This document shows, one piece after another, positions 38,522 through 47,036 of a stretch of 64,000 bases of DNA. The notes under the pieces are model-generated. The model saw only the letters and a program-made list of their open reading frames with translations. It had not been told where the DNA came from and searched no databases. Made by a program: the position numbers and the translations under genes. Position 1 is the first letter of the stretch. Each line of letters opens with the position of its first letter. Source of the stretch: Pseudomonas pergaminensis (GTDB lineage Bacteria > Pseudomonadota > Gammaproteobacteria > Pseudomonadales > Pseudomonadaceae). Location of the stretch: contig NZ_CP078013.2 of NCBI RefSeq assembly GCF_024112395.2, positions 6,418,501-6,482,500 of the forward strand. The letters are read 5' to 3'.

Positions 38522-39031
38522 TTATTGGGCAGGGCTGGATGGGGTGACCACGACGTCAGCGCGCACGGCACGTACATCGAGGCTGATCTGATATTCGGTG
38601 TATTGGCGCGCGGGCACGTTGATCACCGTGCGCCATTGCGCGCGGTCCAACTCGCGATAGCCCACTAGCAAACCGATCTGGCGCGTGGAGGGGTCGAGGT
38701 CGCGCTGGATGCTCAGTTGCTCGCCGGGCTGCACCATCACTTCGTCCTGGTCCAGCAGGTCCAGGCCCAGGGTCGATTGCGCCCGATCAGCCAGAGCGAA
38801 GTAATCGGAGCGGGCAAAGGTGGCGGCGTTTTTCAGCTCGAAGATACGCACCCGCACCGGGGCGGCCTGGCCGTTGGCGCCGGGGTTAAGCCCGCTGATC
38901 GCATGAAAGTGCAGCTCGACGGCGGCGGTATCCGCGTCGGCCTCGGCGGCTGTTTCGGGTTTGGCGGCGTCTTTGGCACACGCCGTCAGCAGCAGCAAGG
39001 TGGCGGCTGCGAGTAAAAATCTGGGAATCAT
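38522..39031 (-). CDS. tssJ: T6SS outer-membrane lipoprotein TssJ
   Basis: The 169-residue lipoprotein has a signal ending in the lipobox LTAC (Cys near 18) and a beta-sandwich domain typical of TssJ (VELHFHAISGLNPGANGQAAPVRVRIFELKNAATFARSDYFAL). It anchors TssM to the outer membrane. Asp is absent at +2 (the residues are CAKD), in keeping with sorting to the outer membrane. Confidence 0.93.
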   Translation of the reverse strand: MIPRFLLAAATLLLLTACAKDAAKPETAAEADADTAAVELHFHAISGLNPGANGQAAPVRVRIFELKNAATFARSDYFALADRAQSTLGLDLLDQDEVMVQPGEQLSIQRDLDPSTRQIGLLVGYRELDRAQWRTVINVPARQYTEYQISLDVRAVRADVVVTPSSPAQ

Positions 39032-39088
39032 CCTGCGTCCTCAATGACGTACTTAGCTATCCGTTAATCCATGTGTTGCGGCGCGGTT

Positions 39089-40438
39089 TTACCGACGCTG
39101 TCGTGCGCTGTGCTCTTCGTAGGCCCGGCTGAATTCGCGGCCGAACAGGTCCTGGAAATCTTCCTGGGCCTCGCGGGAAATATTGCTGTAGAGCTCGGTG
39201 AACTGCTGCCAGTACTGCGCCTGGCGTGAGCCGTTGAAAATACTTGAGAGCCCGCCGGGCTTGCCCATGCGTTCTTCCAATTGCGCCGGTTCGAAGCGGC
39301 TGAGCAAGTGTTTGATCGCCGCTTCCACGCCGGCCATCACTGCCAACTGGTGGGCACGCAGGTCGTTGAAACTGTCGCGCACGGCGAGGTCCGGTGCCAT
39401 AAACGCCTGGTTGCCGTGACGAAGCAAAAGCAGTAACGCTTCGTCAGCATTGGGGGCGAATTTCAACGGATTGTTTTCCGCGGGCTGGATCATCGTTTGC
39501 TGCATGCGGAACTCGCCTTTGAGGCTGGCACGGGCACGCAACACGTCGATCAGGCCTTCGACCATCAGGCGGTAGCTGCGGCCGATGCTTTCCATCTGGG
39601 CCTCGGCCTGGGCTTTGTCCAGGCGCAATTGGTCCAGGCCCGCGCCGCGCAGGAAGGCTTGCAAAAGATCGGGTTGTTGGCTGTCTGCCACGGGGAGCAC
39701 AGGCTCGACCACGGGTGGCGACGGGATGACTGGCTGTGGAGTCGGCGGTGGTGGAGAGAGCGGTGGTGGAGCACTGACAACAGGTGCAGGCGCATCGCCA
39801 AACAGGTCCCAGTCTTCGGGGATCACCGCGCCCGACACCACAGGCGGCTCGGCCACAGGCATGGCGACTGGCGTCGGCGGGCGGAAGTCGTGCTGCTCGG
39901 AAGGTACGTGGTCCGGCGCGGTGGGCGGTGGCACGGCAGTGGGGCTGAGGAAATCAAACAGGTCCGGCAGCGTGTCCATCGAGGACGCCCCCTGGAACTG
40001 CGGCGCAATCACCGGCGTGGCGACTGGCGTGGGCGTGTTCACCACAGCGCCCATCAGCGCTTCAAAACTGTTCGGTGCATCGCCGGCAAACGGCTGGCTG
40101 TCGATGGCTTGCACATTGAAGTCGATGCGCGCCTGGATCTCGTAATCGCCGATGCGGATCAGTTCACCATCTTGCAACAGCTCACTATTACCCCGGCGCA
40201 TACGAATACCGGCTTTAACCAACTCCACACCATTTGTGCTGTTATCGGTTAAATAATAACGGCCATCTTTGTATTGAATAACGCAATGCTGCGAGGACAC
40301 CAGGCGCTCTGGATCAGGCAATACCCAGTCATTATCCGAGCTGCGGCCGATAGCCATCGCGCCCTGATTCATGGACTTTTCGGAGCACTGCCCAGGGGTA
40401 ATCTTGTGATAACTAGTGATAGTCAAACACAGCGACAT
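39089..40438 (-). CDS. tagH: T6SS FHA domain protein (Fha/TagH)
   Basis: The 449-residue protein has an N-terminal FHA domain (about 25-95) with the phosphothreonine-binding residues GR (31-32), SSQH (48-51) and STNG. A Pro-rich linker (about 150-255) and a C-terminal TagH/type VI FHA domain follow. In P. aeruginosa its counterpart Fha1 is phosphorylated by PpkA and triggers assembly. It is the first gene of the leftward arm. The AAGGAGG ribosome-binding site also forms a strong RsmA-type GGA motif. Confidence 0.92.
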   Translation of the reverse strand: MSLCLTITSYHKITPGQCSEKSMNQGAMAIGRSSDNDWVLPDPERLVSSQHCVIQYKDGRYYLTDNSTNGVELVKAGIRMRRGNSELLQDGELIRIGDYEIQARIDFNVQAIDSQPFAGDAPNSFEALMGAVVNTPTPVATPVIAPQFQGASSMDTLPDLFDFLSPTAVPPPTAPDHVPSEQHDFRPPTPVAMPVAEPPVVSGAVIPEDWDLFGDAPAPVVSAPPPLSPPPPTPQPVIPSPPVVEPVLPVADSQQPDLLQAFLRGAGLDQLRLDKAQAEAQMESIGRSYRLMVEGLIDVLRARASLKGEFRMQQTMIQPAENNPLKFAPNADEALLLLLRHGNQAFMAPDLAVRDSFNDLRAHQLAVMAGVEAAIKHLLSRFEPAQLEERMGKPGGLSSIFNGSRQAQYWQQFTELYSNISREAQEDFQDLFGREFSRAYEEHSARQRR

Positions 40439-40442
40439 CTTG

Positions 40443-40450
40443 CCTCCTTG
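40443..40450 (-). promoter_or_regulatory. RsmA/CsrA-like GGA motif overlapping the fha ribosome-binding site
   Basis: On the minus strand CAAGGAGG stands 4 bases before the ATG. It fits CANGGANG and coincides with the Shine-Dalgarno sequence, where RsmA binding would block translation. Gac/Rsm control of the homologous P. aeruginosa locus is established; its operation here is inference. Confidence 0.45.
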
Positions 40451-40832
40451 CTGATACTTCGCGCGCGGTCGATTCCCGGGACAGCGCTTCCCGGGGTATC
40501 CCCATCAGGTCGAGCAATCGACCATCTAAAACCTGCCAATGCCAGCATGATCGCTGATCTTAACTGGGCTCTATGACAAAAATCCTGTCCCGGTGCGTCG
40601 TTCGACCCACCAGTCGCACAGGTTGTTAAGCACCGCACATCTGTCACAGAGGGCGAATAGCTTACCTTGACAAGCCCTAAGTACTACACCAAAAATGCAC
40701 AACTTCTTGAATACCAGTGATGGCACATTAGTGGCATCTTGCTTATATGACCAAGAAAACATGCAAAGTTCCTCGCGCAACTAATGCATGAATTGCCCGC
40801 CTTCTAACGGGCTGATAGGGAGATCAAATTCA
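40451..40832. other. Divergent regulatory region between the two T6SS arms
   Basis: About 390 bases separate the fha start from the tssA start and hold no convincing gene. Visible features are a CCCGGG pair (about 40477-40497), a GTCGA-GCAA-TCGAC hairpin (about 40522-40535), an AT-richer centre, a sigma-54-like site at 40721-40736 and a GCCCG/CGGGC hairpin (about 40795-40812) right before the tssA ribosome-binding site. It must hold the promoters of both arms. Confidence 0.7.
40721..40736 (+). promoter_or_regulatory. Candidate sigma-54 (RpoN) promoter toward tssA
   Basis: TGGCACATTAGTGGCA fits TGGCAC-N5-TTGCW with one mismatch and the exact 10-base spacing between the GG and GC pairs. It lies about 97 bases before the tssA start codon on the same strand. 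Enhancer-binding sites were not identified. Confidence 0.45.
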
Positions 40833-41852
40833 GTGGATGTGCCGTTGCTGCTCACCGCCGTTTCCGCGACTTCGCCCTGTGGCGAAGACATGGAATATGA
40901 CGCGCAATTTCTGCAATTGGAGCGTGATGCCAAGGGCCAACCCGAGCGCAGCATGGGCGACTCCATCCTGCCCGCTGAACCGCCGGAATGGCGCAGCATC
41001 CAGCAGCAAAGCCTCGACTTGCTCGCACGCAGCAAAGACCTGCGCATCACTCATTTCCTGTTGCAAAGCGCCCTCGCCCTCCAGGGTGTGGCCGGCCTGG
41101 CCGAAGCCCTGACGCTGATCGACGCCCTGCTGCGCGACTACTGGGCCGACCTGCACCCGCGCCTGGACGCTGACGACGATAACGACCCCACCGTGCGCAT
41201 CAACGCCCTCACCGGCCTGACCTGCGACACCAACATCCGCCTGCTGCGCGAAAGCATCCTCACGCGCTCACGCACCTTCGGTCCGGTAACCCTGCGCGCG
41301 GCGCTCAACGCCAGCGGCCTGTTGAGCTTCCCCGATGAACAACTCGGCGCCCAGCAGCTCAATGCCGCGTTCCTCGACAGCGACCCCGAGCAATTGCAAG
41401 CCACTCGCGACGCCCTGGTTGCAGCGCGTGCAGCGTGCGAAGCGATCGAACAACAGGTCAACGATCAGGTCGGTTCCGCCCAGGGCGTGGACCTCAGTGC
41501 CTTGAAGCAACCGCTCAAGCAGGCGTTGCAGATACTCAACCAAGCGGTGCCAGGCACCGCCGGCAGCAGCGAACCCGAGGCCGTCAGTGACGACAATGCC
41601 CCCTCGGTCGACTTCGCCGCCGCCCCCGCAGCACCGCGCCCCGTTGGCGATATCGCCAGCCGCGACGATGTGCTGCGCAGCCTCGACAAGATCCTTGCGT
41701 ACTACACCCGGCACGAGCCTTCGAGCCCGCTGCCGGTGCTGTTGAACCGGGCCAAGAATCTGGTACACGCCGACTTCGCGGCCATCGTGCGCAATCTGAT
41801 TCCCGACGGCATGTCCCAATTTGAAAACCTGCGTGGCCCGGACGGCGAGTAA
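40833..41852 (+). CDS. tssA: T6SS protein TssA (ImpA-like)
   Basis: The 339-residue protein primes and coordinates tube-sheath polymerisation at the baseplate. It has the ImpA N-terminal domain (LLTAVSATSPCGEDMEYDAQFLQLER ... DYWADLHPRLDADDDNDPTVRINAL) and the short C-terminal extension SSPLPVLLNRAKNLVHADFAAIVRNLIPDGMSQFENLRG of the TssA1 class. I chose GTG at 40833 because AGGGAGA lies about 9 bases upstream and conservation starts there; ATG at 40788 lacks a ribosome-binding site. The AGGGA is also a GGA motif that RsmA could bind. It heads the rightward arm. Confidence 0.9.
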   Translation: MDVPLLLTAVSATSPCGEDMEYDAQFLQLERDAKGQPERSMGDSILPAEPPEWRSIQQQSLDLLARSKDLRITHFLLQSALALQGVAGLAEALTLIDALLRDYWADLHPRLDADDDNDPTVRINALTGLTCDTNIRLLRESILTRSRTFGPVTLRAALNASGLLSFPDEQLGAQQLNAAFLDSDPEQLQATRDALVAARAACEAIEQQVNDQVGSAQGVDLSALKQPLKQALQILNQAVPGTAGSSEPEAVSDDNAPSVDFAAAPAAPRPVGDIASRDDVLRSLDKILAYYTRHEPSSPLPVLLNRAKNLVHADFAAIVRNLIPDGMSQFENLRGPDGE

Positions 41853-41906
41853 GCCGCCCGATTGCGCAGTAACAACACCGTCGCTCAAGCGACCAGGAGC
41901 AGCAAC

Positions 41907-42413
41907 GTGGCGAAGCAAAGTTCTCAGAAATTCATCGCGCGCAACCGCGCGCCTCGAGTGCAGATCGAGTACGACGTCGAGCTCTACGGCGCCGAGAAAA
42001 AGGTCCAGCTGCCCTTCGTGATGGGTGTGATGGCCGACCTCGCCGGCAAGCCCGCCGAGCCTTTGGCGCCGGTGGCCGACCGCAAGTTCCTTGAAGTGGA
42101 CGTCGACAACTTCGACTCGCGCCTCAAGGCCATGCAGCCGCGCGTGGCGTTCCACGTGCCCAACGAACTGACCGGCGAAGGCAACCTGAGCCTGGACATC
42201 ACCTTCGAAAGCATGGACGACTTCAGCCCGGCCGCCGTGGCGCGCAAAGTCGACTCGCTGAACCAACTGCTCGAAGCCCGCACCCAGCTGGCCAACCTGC
42301 TGACCTACATGGACGGCAAGACGGGCGCTGAAGAAATCATCATGAAGGCGATCAAGGACCCGGCACTGCTCCAGGCACTTGCCAGCGCGCCCAAGCCTGC
42401 AGGGGACCAGTAA
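41907..42413 (+). CDS. tssB: T6SS contractile sheath small subunit TssB (VipA)
   Basis: The 168-residue protein pairs with TssC to form the contractile sheath. The family N-terminus SSQKFIARNRAPRVQIEYDVELYGAEKKVQLPFVMGVMADLAG is clear. I chose GTG at 41907 (giving MAKQSSQKF) behind CAGGAGC; the frame upstream to 41862 is not conserved. tssC follows 2 bases after the stop. Confidence 0.95.
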   Translation: MAKQSSQKFIARNRAPRVQIEYDVELYGAEKKVQLPFVMGVMADLAGKPAEPLAPVADRKFLEVDVDNFDSRLKAMQPRVAFHVPNELTGEGNLSLDITFESMDDFSPAAVARKVDSLNQLLEARTQLANLLTYMDGKTGAEEIIMKAIKDPALLQALASAPKPAGDQ

Positions 42414-42415
42414 TC

Positions 42416-43915
42416 ATGACTAACAATACCGTCCGCGAAGGCACCCAGATCCTGGGGACCCAGACCGAAGAAGCCAGCGAGTTCGCAAACCTGCTGCTGC
42501 AAGAATTCAAGCCAAAGACCGAGCGCGCCCGCGAAGCCGTGGAAACCGCTGTGCGCACCTTGGCCGAACAGGCCCTGGCGCAAACGGACCTGGTGTCCAA
42601 TGACGCGATCAAGTCGATCGAATCGATCATCGCCGCCATCGACGCCAAACTGACCGCCCAGGTCAACCAGATCATCCACCACCAGGATTTCCAGCAGTTG
42701 GAAAGCGCCTGGCGTGGCCTGCACTACCTGGTCAACAACACCGAGAGCGATGAGCAGCTGAAGATTCGCGTGCTCAACATCTCCAAGCCGGACCTGCACA
42801 AGACCCTGAAGAAATTCAAGGGCACTGCGTGGGACCAGAGCCCGATCTTCAAGAAGATGTACGAAGAAGAATACGGCCAGTTCGGCGGCGAGCCGTACGG
42901 CTGCCTGGTAGGCGACTACTACTTCGACCAGTCGCCACCCGATGTCGAACTGCTGGGCGAGCTGTCGAAAGTCTGCGCCGCCATGCACTCCCCGTTCATC
43001 GCTGCCGCTTCGCCGACTGTGATGGGCATGGGCTCGTGGCAGGAACTGTCGAACCCGCGCGACCTGACCAAGATCTTCACCACCCCGGAATACGCGGGCT
43101 GGCGTTCGCTGCGTGAATCGGAAGACTCGCGCTACATCGGCCTGACCATGCCGCGCTTCCTGGCGCGCCTGCCGTACGGCGCCAAGACCGACCCGGTGGA
43201 AGCCTTCGCCTTCGAAGAAAACACCGACGGTGCCGACAGCTCCAAGTACACCTGGGCCAACGCCGCGTACGCGATGGCGGTGAACATCAACCGTTCGTTC
43301 AAGCACTACGGCTGGTGCTCGCGCATCCGTGGCATCGAGTCCGGCGGCGAAGTGGAAAACCTGCCGGCCCACACGTTCCCTACCGATGACGGTGGCGTGG
43401 ACATGAAGTGCCCGACCGAAATCGCCATCAGCGACCGCCGTGAAGCGGAACTGGCGAAGAACGGTTTCATGCCGCTGCTGCACAAGAAAAACACCGACTT
43501 CGCCGCGTTCATTGGCGCGCAGTCGCTGCAGAAACCGGCCGAATACGATGACCCGGACGCCACCGCCAACGCCAACCTGGCCGCGCGCCTGCCGTACCTG
43601 TTCGCCACCTGCCGTTTCGCCCACTACTTGAAGTGCATCGTGCGCGACAAGATCGGCTCCTTCAAAGAGAAGGACGAGATGCAGCGCTGGTTGCAGGACT
43701 GGATCCTCAACTACGTGGACGGTGACCCAGCGCACTCCACCGAAACCACCAAGGCCCAGCACCCATTGGCTGCCGCCGAAGTGATCGTGGAAGAAGTGGA
43801 AGGCAACCCGGGTTACTACAACTCCAAGTTCTACCTGCGCCCGCACTACCAGCTCGAAGGGCTGACCGTGTCGCTGCGCCTGGTATCGAAGCTGCCTTCG
43901 GCGAAAAGCGCATAA
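42416..43915 (+). CDS. tssC: T6SS contractile sheath large subunit TssC (VipB)
   Basis: The 499-residue sheath protein shows the conserved blocks QLESAWRGLHYLV, LKIRVLNISK, EEYGQFGGEPYGCLVGDYYFD, AAASPTVMGM, RSLRESEDSRYIGLTMPRFLARLPYG, and the C-terminal NPGYYNSKFYLRPHYQLEGLTVSLRLVSKLP. The length is standard. Its end is followed by a REP-type hairpin before hcp. Confidence 0.97.
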   Translation: MTNNTVREGTQILGTQTEEASEFANLLLQEFKPKTERAREAVETAVRTLAEQALAQTDLVSNDAIKSIESIIAAIDAKLTAQVNQIIHHQDFQQLESAWRGLHYLVNNTESDEQLKIRVLNISKPDLHKTLKKFKGTAWDQSPIFKKMYEEEYGQFGGEPYGCLVGDYYFDQSPPDVELLGELSKVCAAMHSPFIAAASPTVMGMGSWQELSNPRDLTKIFTTPEYAGWRSLRESEDSRYIGLTMPRFLARLPYGAKTDPVEAFAFEENTDGADSSKYTWANAAYAMAVNINRSFKHYGWCSRIRGIESGGEVENLPAHTFPTDDGGVDMKCPTEIAISDRREAELAKNGFMPLLHKKNTDFAAFIGAQSLQKPAEYDDPDATANANLAARLPYLFATCRFAHYLKCIVRDKIGSFKEKDEMQRWLQDWILNYVDGDPAHSTETTKAQHPLAAAEVIVEEVEGNPGYYNSKFYLRPHYQLEGLTVSLRLVSKLPSAKSA

Positions 43916-43933
43916 CCACGAATGAGCCGGCTC

Positions 43934-44027
43934 TTCTGTGGGAGCCGGGCTTGCCCGCGATGCACACGACGCGGTCTGCCAGTCAGACCGCGGCGAAGCA
44001 ATCGTAGGCAAGCCAGCTCCCACAGAA
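43934..44027. repeat. REP-type inverted repeat between tssC and hcp
   Basis: The outer arms TTCTGTGGGAGC...GGGCTTGCC and GGCAAGCC-AGCTCCCACAGAA face each other, enclosing an inner hairpin CGCGGTCTG / CAGACCGCG (with a TGACTGGCA-type loop). It is a decayed relative of the REPINs elsewhere in the window and lies within the operon, where it may protect or separate the upstream mRNA. Confidence 0.75.
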
Positions 44028-44085
44028 CAGCATTGCCCATTGGGCTTAAACAAATATCGTGGCTGAGTCCACACAGGGAGAAAAC

Positions 44086-44574
44086 ATGGCTGTTGATATT
44101 TTCATCAAGATCGGCGACATCAAGGGCGAGTCCATGGACAAGGCCCACAAGGACGAAATCGACGTGCTGAACTGGAGCTGGGGCATGGCCCAGTCCGGCA
44201 ACATGCACGTGGGCGGTGGCGGCGGCGCGGGCAAGGTGAATATCCAAGACCTGTCGCTGACCAAGTACGTCGACAAGGCCTCGCCGAACCTGATGATGCA
44301 CTGTGCCAGCGGCAAGCACATCGACAAGGTCAAGCTGACCGTGCGCAAGGCCGGTGGCGAAAGCCAGGTCGAGTACATGGTGATCAACCTGGAAGAAGTG
44401 CTGGTCACCTCGCTGAGCACGGGCGGTTCGGGCACCGATGACCGTCTGACCGAGAACGTCACCCTGAACTTTGCCCAAGTGATGGTCGACTACCAGCCAC
44501 AGAAAGCCGACGGCACCAAAGACGGCGGCGCGATCAAGTTTGGCTGGAACATCCGTTCCAACACCAAGCGCTGA
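44086..44574 (+). CDS. hcp: T6SS inner tube protein Hcp (TssD)
   Basis: The 162-residue protein forms the hexameric rings of the secreted tube. It has the Hcp signature AVDIFIKIGDIKGESMDKAHKDEIDVLNWSWGMAQSGNMH and the C-terminal GGAIKFGWNIRSNTKR, very like P. aeruginosa Hcp1, which is also 162 residues. I chose ATG at 44086 behind AGGGAG; the upstream GTG frame adds nine residues. The gene is bracketed by a REP-type element and a GC-rich hairpin, suggesting separate dosage. Confidence 0.97.
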   Translation: MAVDIFIKIGDIKGESMDKAHKDEIDVLNWSWGMAQSGNMHVGGGGGAGKVNIQDLSLTKYVDKASPNLMMHCASGKHIDKVKLTVRKAGGESQVEYMVINLEEVLVTSLSTGGSGTDDRLTENVTLNFAQVMVDYQPQKADGTKDGGAIKFGWNIRSNTKR

Positions 44575-44584
44575 TAGCCCTGGC

Positions 44585-44607
44585 GGCCGTGGCTCCCCGC
44601 CACGGCC
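44585..44607 (+). terminator. GC-rich attenuator-like hairpin after hcp
   Basis: An 8-base perfect stem (GGCCGTGG / CCACGGCC) with a 7-base loop begins 10 bases after the hcp stop. No T-run follows, so partial termination or 3' end protection of hcp mRNA is more likely than full termination. The rest of the operon continues. Confidence 0.55.
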
Positions 44608-44664
44608 CCAGGCCTCCCCGCTCAACAACCGTCCCCCTCACACCCCGTCCGTGGAGCTGCTTTG

Positions 44665-45180
44665 GTGGTAACTGAAATCGCTTCCCGCGACCGTCTGCAA
44701 CCGTCCCTGCTGGACCGGCTGACTGACGACGACCCGACCAACCCCAAGGAAAGCGCCGACAAACGCGTGCTGTCCCTGACCCAATTGAAAGCCTCGGTGC
44801 TGCGCGACCTGGCGTGGCTGCTCAACACCACGTCGTTGCTCGATGCCGATGCCACGCTGCACACCCCGGCCGGCACTTCGGTGGTCAATTACGGCCTGCC
44901 GGCGCTGGCAGGCAACAGTGTTTCAAGCGTGGATATCAAGGCCCTGGAAGCCCTGATCTACCAGGCCATCGCCACCTTTGAACCGCGCATCCTGCGCCAT
45001 ACCTTGCGGGTCAAAGCCCGTGTCGGCCATGGCGAGATGAATCACAACGCCCTGAGTTTCGAAATCGAAGGCGACCTGTGGGCCCAGCCGGTGCCGCTGC
45101 GCCTGTTGCTGCAGACCGACCTCGACCTGGAATCCGGCCATGTGCGTGTGGTCAACGCCGACCAGCGGAGACGCCCATGA
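44665..45180 (+). CDS. tssE: T6SS baseplate wedge protein TssE
   Basis: The 171-residue protein is related to phage gp25: [17 protein letters not shown] near the N-terminus, [25 protein letters not shown] and the C-terminal gp25-like core [20 protein letters not shown] chose GTG at 44665, eight bases after GGAG; a TTG one codon upstream is also in frame. Its end overlaps tssF (ATGA), so the two are coupled. Confidence 0.93.
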   Translation: MVTEIASRDRLQPSLLDRLTDDDPTNPKESADKRVLSLTQLKASVLRDLAWLLNTTSLLDADATLHTPAGTSVVNYGLPALAGNSVSSVDIKALEALIYQAIATFEPRILRHTLRVKARVGHGEMNHNALSFEIEGDLWAQPVPLRLLLQTDLDLESGHVRVVNADQRRRP

Positions 45181-47036
45181 ACCCGCGCCTGCTGGAGCTG
45201 TACAACCAGGAACTGCACCACGTGCGCGAAAGCGCCGCGGAGTTTGCCAAGGAATACCCGAAGATCGCCAGTCGGCTGACCCTGTCCGGTATGGACTGCG
45301 CCGACCCGTACGTCGAACGCTTGCTCGAAGGCTTTGCCTACCTCTCCGCCCGCGTGCAACTCAAGCTCGACGCCGAGTACCCGACCTTCACCCATAACCT
45401 GCTGGAAATCGCCTACCCGCACTACCTGGCGCCGACGCCGTCGATGACCGTGGTGCAATTGCAGACCGATCCCGATGAGGGCTCCCTGACCAGCGGTTTC
45501 CCACTGCCCCGCGACACGGTATTGCGTGCCGCCCTGGGCCGTGAAACCCAGACGTGCTGCGAGTACCGCACTGCACACCCGGTGACGTTGTGGCCGCTGC
45601 AGGTCAGCAGTGCCGAATACTTCGGCAACCCCGCCGCCGTGTTGGGACGCCTGGCCGCCAGTGAGCCGAAAGCCAAGGCTGGCCTGCGCCTGACCCTGCG
45701 TACCGGCGCCGAATTGCCCTTCAACAGCCTCGACCTGGATAACCTGCCGCTGTACCTCAGCGGGGCCGACGAGCAACCCTTCCGCCTTTACGAGCAACTG
45801 CTGGGCAATGCCTGTGCGGTGTTTGCACGCAAGCCGGGTGGCGATTGGGTCGAGCGCCTGCCGCAGGATGCGTTGCGTTCCCGGGGTTTTGACGACGCTG
45901 ACGCCGCCATGCCGGTGGTCGCGCGTGCCTTCCAGGGCTATCGCCTGCTGCAGGAATACTTCGCCCTGCCCCACCGCTACCTGTTCGTCGAGTTCGCCGA
46001 GCTGAGTCGCGCAGTCAAACGCTGCGACGGCCAGGAGCTGGAACTGATCGTGCTGTTCGATCGCCACGAACCGAGCCTGGAAGGCAGCGTTGGCGCGGCG
46101 CAGTTCCTGCCGTTCTGCACCCCGGCGATCAACCTGTTCCCGAAGCGCGTAGACCGCATCCACTTGTCCGACCGGGTCAACGAACACCATGTGATCGCCG
46201 ACCGCACGCGGCCGATGGACTTCGAGATTCATTCGCTGAGTGGCATCACCGGCCATGGCACCGGGCCGGAGCAGCCGTTCTTGCCGTTCTATGCGGTGCG
46301 CGACCCGTCGCGCTATGGCCGCGACCAGGCCTATTACACCGTGCGCCGCGAGCCGCGCGTGCTGTCCAGCGACCAGCGTCGCAACGGCCCACGCTCCACG
46401 TACGTGGGCAGTGAAACCTTTGTCAGCCTGGTGGACAGCGGGCAAGCGCCCTACCGCCACGACCTGCGCCAACTCGGCGTGACGGCGCTGTGCACCAACC
46501 GCGACCTGCCGCTGTTCATGAGTGTTGGCAACGGCAAGACCGACTTCACCCTGGCCGACAGCGCCCCGGTATTGGCCGTGCGCTGTGTCGCAGGCCCGAG
46601 CCGTCCCCGCGCCAGCCACGCCCATGACGCCAAGGCCTGGCGCTTGATCAGCCAGTTGTCGCTCAATTATCTGTCTTTGAGCGAACAGGGCCAGGGCGCT
46701 GCGGCCTTGCGCGAACTGCTGCGCCTGTATGGCGACAGCAACGATGCAGCGCTGCAATTGCAGATCGAAGGCCTGCGCGACGTCAGCAGCAAAGCGGTGA
46801 CCCGCCGCCTGCCGATGCCCGGCCCGATCGTGTTTGGGCGCGGGTTGGAGATCACCCTGGAATTCGATGAAAACGCGTTTCGCGGCACCGGCGTGTTCCT
46901 GCTCGGTGCGGTGCTGGAACGCTTCCTGGCACGCTACGTGTCGATCAACAGTTTTACCGAGACGGTGATCCGTACCACCGAACGCGGCGAGATCATGCGA
47001 TGGAAAGCCAAGCCCGGACGTCGTCCGACCCTGTGA
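45177..47036 (+). CDS. tssF: T6SS baseplate protein TssF
   Basis: The 619-residue protein opens with the TssF signature [18 protein letters not shown] and [16 protein letters not shown], followed by [36 protein letters not shown]. It is a main wedge component with TssG. I chose ATG at 45177, where conservation begins and which overlaps the tssE stop. Its final 37 bases overlap the start of tssG. Confidence 0.95.
   Translation: MNPRLLELYNQELHHVRESAAEFAKEYPKIASRLTLSGMDCADPYVERLLEGFAYLSARVQLKLDAEYPTFTHNLLEIAYPHYLAPTPSMTVVQLQTDPDEGSLTSGFPLPRDTVLRAALGRETQTCCEYRTAHPVTLWPLQVSSAEYFGNPAAVLGRLAASEPKAKAGLRLTLRTGAELPFNSLDLDNLPLYLSGADEQPFRLYEQLLGNACAVFARKPGGDWVERLPQDALRSRGFDDADAAMPVVARAFQGYRLLQEYFALPHRYLFVEFAELSRAVKRCDGQELELIVLFDRHEPSLEGSVGAAQFLPFCTPAINLFPKRVDRIHLSDRVNEHHVIADRTRPMDFEIHSLSGITGHGTGPEQPFLPFYAVRDPSRYGRDQAYYTVRREPRVLSSDQRRNGPRSTYVGSETFVSLVDSGQAPYRHDLRQLGVTALCTNRDLPLFMSVGNGKTDFTLADSAPVLAVRCVAGPSRPRASHAHDAKAWRLISQLSLNYLSLSEQGQGAAALRELLRLYGDSNDAALQLQIEGLRDVSSKAVTRRLPMPGPIVFGRGLEITLEFDENAFRGTGVFLLGAVLERFLARYVSINSFTETVIRTTERGEIMRWKAKPGRRPTL

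Noticed and set aside
40734..40747. Second sigma-54-like match TGGCATCTTGCT
   Set aside because: Only 6 bases separate the GG and GC pairs instead of 10, so it does not fit.
40423..40787. Small open frames in the T6SS divergent region
   Set aside because: They lack ribosome-binding sites and overlap the promoter elements; composition is not gene-like.
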